DNA of 64,000 nt from HGM04593 sp045660825. GTDB taxonomy: Bacteria > Bacteroidota > Bacteroidia > Bacteroidales > Bacteroidaceae. A program made the translations under genes and the position numbers. Positions 58,953 through 64,000 of the stretch are shown here, piece by piece; position 1 is the stretch's first letter; every line of letters begins with the position of its first letter. The stretch lies in contig JAZREN010000046.1 of NCBI GenBank assembly GCA_045660825.1, positions 1 through 64,000 on the forward strand. Reading direction: 5' to 3'. The notes below the pieces were generated by a model that worked only from the letters and a program-made list of their open reading frames with translations, was not told the DNA's origin and did no database searches.

Positions 58953-61235
58953 TTATTCCAGGAATCTTTCGTTGAACATGAACCACCCAAGCGAAATACC
59001 AAAGTTGACACGCTTTTTGCTTGAGCTATAATAATTTACGAATGCACTGGCCGAGATATTGGAAAATTGTGCCACCAACGTCAAATCTGCGATAAATTGA
59101 AAATCATTGAAACGTTTTTTGCTGTAATAGGCGGTGCCGTCACTTTTTTCGTAAATTTTCCGATAGGGTATAAAGGCATAGAATCCGGGGCGGGCCTGCA
59201 AAAAATTGTTCAATTTGAATATAGGTATCACTCCACCTGCGATGAACTGGTTAGCACGGAACTTCGGGTCGTAGTTGAAGATACTGTTCTGTGTTGGCGT
59301 GAAGGCACCCGCCTGCATCATGGTTGCCTGATATGTGCGTGAGAGTCGGCGTGTAGAGTAGAACATCTGCGCATATGTACCAAGAGAGAATATCTTTCCA
59401 AGGTTGAAATTATCGCGTCGTGTGTAGCTTATCTGCAGCCACGACTGTACCTGTTCTTTGTTGTTCACGTCAACTATTCCCTGATACTTTTCGTTGCCTA
59501 CGACAAATTGTGCAATCAACGTCTCGTGCATGCCCTCTGTTGGGAACACCTTTTTGTTGAGTGTGTTTCCTTCAAACCTTATCGAGCCACTGAAGAGGGT
59601 AGACTCGTTGCTGTCGAACTGAGGCTTGTTCAGGTTTATTATCTCCGACTGCACATACTCATCCTTTATATTGCCCACTCCAATGCCGATCTCGGCCTTG
59701 CGTCGGTTGAGGAACGGGAACATGACCTTCATCTTCGCATAATACTCGCGCTGATGATTAAGCGCCACCAGTTTCTCATTCGAGAACAGGAAGTTCATGT
59801 TGTAATAGTCGATAGTGGAGTATGAACCTATGAATTTCAGCGACACCGGCAGCGAGGTATAGAAATCGACACGCCCCGACAATTGTACATTATTATATAC
59901 TTTACCGAAGTGTCCGTCAAGTATCAGCTCCTTTGAGTGGTTCTTGAGGGTCCTGTAGTGCAGACCAAAGTATATCTGGTTTGATATGCTCGTAGAGACC
60001 GCCGCACCCATCTTCAGAGTGAAATGCGGGTTCAACGTCACATCCAGATGAAGAGTGTAGGCACTATCCTGCTCGTTGTAGACCGCATGTGGAATTATAT
60101 CCTCGATCATCTCGCCCGACAGCAGGCCATAGTAACCTCGCCTGCAATCCTCGAGCGTGAACTCGCGACCACGTTTGTGGAATTCTCCCGCAATGGCCTT
60201 CTCCTGTTCCTTGTTTACGCCATGCACAACGACGTCATTGAACACCCACTCGGGCACACGTTCCCTGAACGCCATGCGCTTGGCAGCAAGCATCTCGGCA
60301 TTCTCGCGACGTCGCACACGTTGCTTTATCTCATCGGCATATTGGCATGCATTCTCATATCCCGTCTGAGTAACTGAGTTTATCTTATGAAAGTCAAGCA
60401 GTCCAACACCTTTTATCGGCATCTCTATCAGGACACCTTTCTCTTCTGGTACGGTATAATCGCTACGTCCCATAATCAGATTTTCGGCCTGACTGACAAT
60501 GTCACGGGCATCGGGCAACGTGGGAGTACTGCTAACAACACTTCCAATTATTATATCGGGTGCAAATTCCTCTTCCATCACATCGCGCGGGAAATTATTG
60601 TACAATCCACCATCGTAGAGCAGCACACTGTCTACTTTTATCGGTTTGAAGAAAAATGGGTAGCTCATTGACGCACGTACAGCATCACCCAAGTCGCCAT
60701 GGGAAAAGATGACCTGTTTCTTATTATATGCATCAGCTGCCACGCATCTGAACGGAACCATCAGCTTGTCGAAATCGTTCCCGCACGCGGCAGTGTAACC
60801 CGCAAATGTCTCCATGAAACCAAGATTCATGGGAGCCGACTTTACAAGATGAGCCGATGGTTTTACAACATAAAGTGAATCCTTGAGGTCGAAATGCAGG
60901 CTTACCAAGTCGGGGACATCCTTATTCTTCTTGAAATAGAACATATACTTCTGGTCCATAGTTCCCGTGTACCAGCGCTGGAAATCTTCGGTTTTCATTA
61001 TTTCCACCATCTCATCGGGCGTGTATCCCATAGAGTAGAGAGCCGCGACAATAGCTCCCATAGATGTTCCTGCAACATAATCAATGGGAATGTTGTTCTC
61101 CTCGAGCATCCTTATTACACCGATGTGTGCCAATCCACGGGCGCCGCCACCACTCATGACAAGGCCGACCTTCTGTGCACAGAGCACTGAAGGAAGCAAC
61201 AGAAGCAGAATTATGCATTGCAGCACACGTCTCAT
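58953..61235 (-). CDS. Patatin-like phospholipase with outer-membrane beta-barrel
   Basis: A 760-residue protein with signal peptide MRRVLQCIILLLLLPSVLCA. The patatin domain has the oxyanion loop SGGGARG (28-34), the nucleophile Ser58 in GTSMG, and the Asp of the catalytic dyad in LLYDGGLYNNFP. A POTRA-like segment (WVFNDVVVHGVNKEQE...) precedes a C-terminal beta-barrel of the BamA/Omp85 type ending FGISLGWFMFNERFLE. This is the layout of type Vd (PlpD-like) secreted lipases. A -7 box (TAAATTTG, minus, 61259-61266) is 24 bases upstream. Confidence 0.92.
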   Translation of the reverse strand: MRRVLQCIILLLLLPSVLCAQKVGLVMSGGGARGLAHIGVIRMLEENNIPIDYVAGTSMGAIVAALYSMGYTPDEMVEIMKTEDFQRWYTGTMDQKYMFYFKKNKDVPDLVSLHFDLKDSLYVVKPSAHLVKSAPMNLGFMETFAGYTAACGNDFDKLMVPFRCVAADAYNKKQVIFSHGDLGDAVRASMSYPFFFKPIKVDSVLLYDGGLYNNFPRDVMEEEFAPDIIIGSVVSSTPTLPDARDIVSQAENLIMGRSDYTVPEEKGVLIEMPIKGVGLLDFHKINSVTQTGYENACQYADEIKQRVRRRENAEMLAAKRMAFRERVPEWVFNDVVVHGVNKEQEKAIAGEFHKRGREFTLEDCRRGYYGLLSGEMIEDIIPHAVYNEQDSAYTLHLDVTLNPHFTLKMGAAVSTSISNQIYFGLHYRTLKNHSKELILDGHFGKVYNNVQLSGRVDFYTSLPVSLKFIGSYSTIDYYNMNFLFSNEKLVALNHQREYYAKMKVMFPFLNRRKAEIGIGVGNIKDEYVQSEIINLNKPQFDSNESTLFSGSIRFEGNTLNKKVFPTEGMHETLIAQFVVGNEKYQGIVDVNNKEQVQSWLQISYTRRDNFNLGKIFSLGTYAQMFYSTRRLSRTYQATMMQAGAFTPTQNSIFNYDPKFRANQFIAGGVIPIFKLNNFLQARPGFYAFIPYRKIYEKSDGTAYYSKKRFNDFQFIADLTLVAQFSNISASAFVNYYSSSKKRVNFGISLGWFMFNERFLE

Positions 61236-61258
61236 TGTTACAGATGATTGTCAAAAGA

Positions 61259-61266
61259 CAAATTTA
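61259..61266 (-). promoter_or_regulatory. Patatin gene promoter -7 box
   Basis: The minus strand reads TAAATTTG. Confidence 0.5.
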
Positions 61267-61372
61267 GTGATTAATTTTATATAACAATGTACTTTATAAA
61301 GAGTTTGCTTTTCTTTTATCTGTTAATTTTCAGATTTAACCCCGACTGTAATGGATAAAGGATGTCTTGAAT

Positions 61373-61408
61373 AAAAAAAGTGGTATCTACCTCAAAGGCC
61401 GATACCAC
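61373..61408 (-). terminator. Terminator of the CBM9-like gene
   Basis: GTGGTATC (61380-61387) / GATACCAC (61401-61408), with a 7-base T run on the minus strand. Confidence 0.85.
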
Positions 61409-61447
61409 AAAATTGATAGTGTGTCACATTTTATGCAGTCATGTGCA

Positions 61448-62083
61448 TCATTCAAATATCAATTTGCCGAACTGCTCGGGTCGATGAAAACTTGGCCCTT
61501 CCCACTCAATGGGGTTCCATGACAGGAAGTGTGGAGTAGGGAGCTCGTCGCCACATTTATAGAAATTGGCAGTCATCACTTTACCATCGAACGACTCAAC
61601 GCCACTGCGGAACAATGCGGTCACTGGGATTACCTCAACAACATTCCATGAATGTTCGCCTGTACGCAATTCAAATGCCTCAGTGCCAAGTGATGGTGTA
61701 CGCTCAACACTGTCAAGAACCGCCTTGCAAGCCGGTTCTTTTGGAGCATCGGTCGGGTGCCATGCCAACAATAGTTTACCGGTGCAGGTACATTCAAAAT
61801 TGTAATAGTCGAGATTTCCCTCGGGCGATACAAAGAACTCTACGCAAGGGTCGGTCCATGTGCGTCCCTGGTCTTCGGTCACCGCAGCCTTTATATCATT
61901 CTCTGTTACAAGGAATTTGATATACAACCTTTTGCCATCATGGAACAGCTTGAAACCCGCGATTGGAATGTAGGGGTATTCCTCGGGCCAATTGCAGCAG
62001 TCGATGGCATGCGTGGGCAGAGTGTCGAAAATGATGTCCAAATTTTCCTGTGGAGCAATCTTGGGTACTGTAATTGTCTTCAT
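61448..62083 (-). CDS. CBM9/DOMON-like carbohydrate-binding family protein
   Basis: A 211-residue beta-rich protein resembling carbohydrate-binding module family 9-like proteins of Bacteroidales: GFKLFHDGKRLYIKFLVTENDIKA, DPCVEFFVSPEGNLDYYNFECTCTGKLL and LSWNPIEWEGPSFHRPEQFGKLIFE. It has no signal peptide, so it is probably cytosolic, which is odd for a binding module. Ligand unknown. A -7 box TATCTTCG is on the minus strand at 62111-62118. Confidence 0.8.
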   Translation of the reverse strand: MKTITVPKIAPQENLDIIFDTLPTHAIDCCNWPEEYPYIPIAGFKLFHDGKRLYIKFLVTENDIKAAVTEDQGRTWTDPCVEFFVSPEGNLDYYNFECTCTGKLLLAWHPTDAPKEPACKAVLDSVERTPSLGTEAFELRTGEHSWNVVEVIPVTALFRSGVESFDGKVMTANFYKCGDELPTPHFLSWNPIEWEGPSFHRPEQFGKLIFE

Positions 62084-62110
62084 TGTCGCATCATTGTTAT
62101 AAGTTCATGT

Positions 62111-62118
62111 GCGAAGAT
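62111..62118 (-). promoter_or_regulatory. CBM9-like gene promoter -7 box
   Basis: The minus strand reads TATCTTCG, 28 bases before the start. Confidence 0.5.
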
Positions 62119-62247
62119 ATATCAAAACATGTATAGTAATGCTGTTTTCTGTTTATTTTTTGACAATAATTGTACTACATCGTTATTTCCGATAGTTGTT
62201 ATCGTAAAAAATGATGGATATATAGTGTAAAAATAAATTATAGATTG

Positions 62248-62255
62248 TAAATTTG
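62248..62255 (+). promoter_or_regulatory. DASS transporter promoter -7 box
   Basis: TAAATTTG, 48 bases before the start. Confidence 0.5.
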
Positions 62256-62302
62256 TGCAAATTTTTGGGGAACATTAAATATTAATCAAATAATTATCAA
62301 CT

Positions 62303-63796
62303 ATGTTTAAAAATTTCCCGGGATACAAGCTTCTGGAAAAGATTCAGAAGAGCAATTCCCACAAGAGAGAAAGAAAATTGCCTCTCAATGCCATCAAGCT
62401 GATTTTTATTGTTGCGATAACATCTGTTATTGCACTTTTGCCAACAGAATCATTCGGTATTGAAGGTCTGACAGTGGTTCACCAGCGTATCATCTCTTTG
62501 TTTGTGTTCGCTGCACTCATGTGGCTTACCGAGGCAATGCCTTCATGGGTAACATCAATGATTGTGGTTACAATCATGTTGCTCACTGTCTCTACCAGTG
62601 CATTCAATTTCCTTCGTCCCGAGGACGGTGCCGGTCTGGTACCATTCAAGAGCATCATGGCTTGCTTCGCAAACCCGACAATCATGCTCTTCATCGGTGG
62701 TTTTGTGCTTGCAATCGGTTTGACAAAGGTTAAGCTCGACGTAGCTCTTGCACGTGTTCTTCTGAAGCCTTTCGGTACACGTTCTGAGATTGTATTGCTC
62801 GGTTTCATCCTTGTAACAGCCATCTTCTCGGCATTCGTGAGCAACACAGCTACAGCAGCCATGATGCTTGCGTTCCTTACACCGGTATTGAAATCTTTGC
62901 CAGCCGACGGCAAAGGCCGCATCGCGCTTGCATTGGCTATCCCTGTAGGTGCAAACCTTGGTGGTATGATCACACCAATCGGTACACCTCCTAACATGAT
63001 TGCCCTTGACTACCTCTCTTCACAGGGTATGGGTATCAGCTTCGTAGACTGGACAATCAAGATGGCTCCATTCGTAATAGTACTTCTTTTGCTCTCATGG
63101 TTACTTTTGCGTGTCCTCTTCCCATTCAAGCAGAAGCACATCAAGATTGAGATTGAGGGCGATATCAAGTGGAACCGTCACACATGGTCGGTTGTTGCAG
63201 CATTCGCTATCACAATCTTCATGTGGATGTTTGGCACAGACCTCTGGGGCGTAGATACCAACGTTGTAGCCATGATTCCTATCGCAATCTTCTGTGCAAC
63301 AGGTATCCTCACACGTCGTGACCTCGAGGAGATTAACTGGAGTGTTCTTTGGATGGTTGCCGGTGGTTTCGCACTTGGTGTTGCATTGAACTACAAGGAC
63401 GCAAGTTCTGTAAGCTTGAGCAGCCTTATCGTGAACACTGTTCCATTCGACAACTTCTCACCACTTGTAGTAATGATTCTTGCCGGTGTCATCTGCTTCG
63501 GTTTCTCAAACTTCATCTCTCACTCAGCAGCAACATCGTTGCTCGTTCCAGTGCTTGGTGTGGTAGCAGGTGGTCTTGGTTCATCACTCGACAGCTTCGG
63601 TGGTCCACAGGCAATGTTGGTAGGTATTGCAATTGCATCTTCAGTTTCAATGATTCTGCCAATCTCTACACCTCCTAACGCCATTGCTCACTCAACTGGT
63701 TTCATTGAGCAGAAGGACATGATGAAGGTTGGTATAATCATTGGTCTCATGGGTCTTGCACTCGGTTATGCAATGTTAATCTTCATCGGCTTCTAA
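62303..63796 (+). CDS. DASS-family (SLC13) sodium/anion symporter
   Basis: A 497-residue inner-membrane transporter with about 11-12 helices. The two SNT-type sodium/substrate motifs are present as VSNTATAAMM and, in the second half, SHSAATSLLVP, each followed by a TPPN sequence (GTPPNMIALDY and STPPNAIAHS). This fits symport of dicarboxylates, tricarboxylates or sulfate with sodium. The exact substrate cannot be told. It is a single-gene transcript with its own promoter and terminator. Confidence 0.93.
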   Translation: MFKNFPGYKLLEKIQKSNSHKRERKLPLNAIKLIFIVAITSVIALLPTESFGIEGLTVVHQRIISLFVFAALMWLTEAMPSWVTSMIVVTIMLLTVSTSAFNFLRPEDGAGLVPFKSIMACFANPTIMLFIGGFVLAIGLTKVKLDVALARVLLKPFGTRSEIVLLGFILVTAIFSAFVSNTATAAMMLAFLTPVLKSLPADGKGRIALALAIPVGANLGGMITPIGTPPNMIALDYLSSQGMGISFVDWTIKMAPFVIVLLLLSWLLLRVLFPFKQKHIKIEIEGDIKWNRHTWSVVAAFAITIFMWMFGTDLWGVDTNVVAMIPIAIFCATGILTRRDLEEINWSVLWMVAGGFALGVALNYKDASSVSLSSLIVNTVPFDNFSPLVVMILAGVICFGFSNFISHSAATSLLVPVLGVVAGGLGSSLDSFGGPQAMLVGIAIASSVSMILPISTPPNAIAHSTGFIEQKDMMKVGIIIGLMGLALGYAMLIFIGF

Positions 63797-63826
63797 TAGC
63801 TCAAGAGAAAACACTTTTATATATTT

Positions 63827-63860
63827 CTGCTCCGCATAATTCGTTATGTGGAGCAGATTT
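63827..63860. terminator. Terminator after the DASS gene, TTCG loop
   Basis: CTGCTCCGCATAA (63827-63839) / TTATGTGGAGCAG (63844-63856) with a TTCG tetraloop and one G-T pair. Confidence 0.85.
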
Positions 63861-63901
63861 CTTATATTCGCACCCGAAACAAGAAACAGCTTATCACAGC
63901 T

Positions 63902-64000
63902 ATGGAATTGCGACAACTGAAATACTTTGTAAAGAGCGCCGAATACCTCAATTTCTCGGTTGCAGCCAAGCATCTTTACATAACACAAAGCACGCTTTCG
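63902..64000 (+). CDS. LysR-family regulator, 3' end outside window
   Basis: The first 33 codons of a LysR-type regulator: ELRQLKYFVKSAEYLNFSVAAKHLYITQSTLS is the canonical winged helix-turn-helix start. The rest lies beyond the window. The likely promoter box TATATTCG is just upstream (about 63863-63870). It may control the DASS gene or the next operon; this cannot be decided here. Confidence 0.88.
   Translation, partial: MELRQLKYFVKSAEYLNFSVAAKHLYITQSTLS

Overview
The window looks like a chromosome segment of a gut-type member of the order Bacteroidales. The evidence is the complete MoxR/BatA-E operon, TlpA-like thioredoxins, BspA-type repeats, HU-domain membrane proteins, near absence of Shine-Dalgarno sequences, and many upstream copies of the Bacteroidetes -7 box TAnnTTTG (or TAnnTTCG). 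I cannot name the genus. Most of the window is ordinary core genome. Accessory material sits in two gene patches (about 4.1-7.9 kb and 43.8-46.6 kb) and several repeat-filled gaps.

Layout: 0-2.9 kb, two tandem TlpA-like thioredoxins. 3.2-3.9 kb, a membrane protein. 4.1-7.9 kb, an accessory patch: a WYL regulator with a PD-(D/E)XK nuclease, then a small HEYAH metallopeptidase overlapping a degenerate FtsZ/tubulin-like protein. 8-13 kb, ettA, an aminotransferase and a GH20 hexosaminidase. 13.1-14.5 kb, a 1.3-kb island of palindromic repeats. 14.5-20.4 kb, lepA, ftsY, a 258-bp MITE-like insertion, rimO, an HU protein and an HU-TM-LysM protein. 20.5-29.7 kb, the Bat operon plus a PAP2 phosphatase. 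29.8-34 kb, an FHA protein with an HU-TM-SPOR protein, a repeat pair, a CDF exporter, an AraC regulator and an 11-residue-repeat protein. 34-42.5 kb, a U32 protein and addAB. 42.7-46.6 kb, panB, then a NADAR / leucine-rich-repeat / membrane-tethered AspRS-OB operon. 46.7-49.6 kb, a lipoprotein, prs (interrupted by one in-frame TGA), a ThiE-like protein and a ferritin-like protein. 49.7-53 kb, a secreted protein and the agmatine-to-putrescine genes aguB and aguA. 53-64 kb, an M16 peptidase, a cardiolipin-synthase-like protein, a queuosine-precursor transporter with a radical SAM enzyme, tRNA-Arg, a patatin/beta-barrel protein, a CBM9-like protein, a DASS transporter and the start of a LysR gene.

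Most notable points: (1) the HEYAH-peptidase / FtsZ-like pair; (2) the NADAR-LRR-OB operon, whose last protein is the anticodon-binding domain of aspartyl-tRNA synthetase joined to a membrane anchor and apparently lacking the anticodon-reading residues; (3) at least three families of intergenic palindromes in which short cores are conserved while the flanking stems change but stay paired; (4) a MITE-like element whose precise removal would recreate a TAATG stop-start overlap between ftsY and rimO; (5) the in-frame TGA in prs. All calls come from reading sequence by eye; no database search was run.
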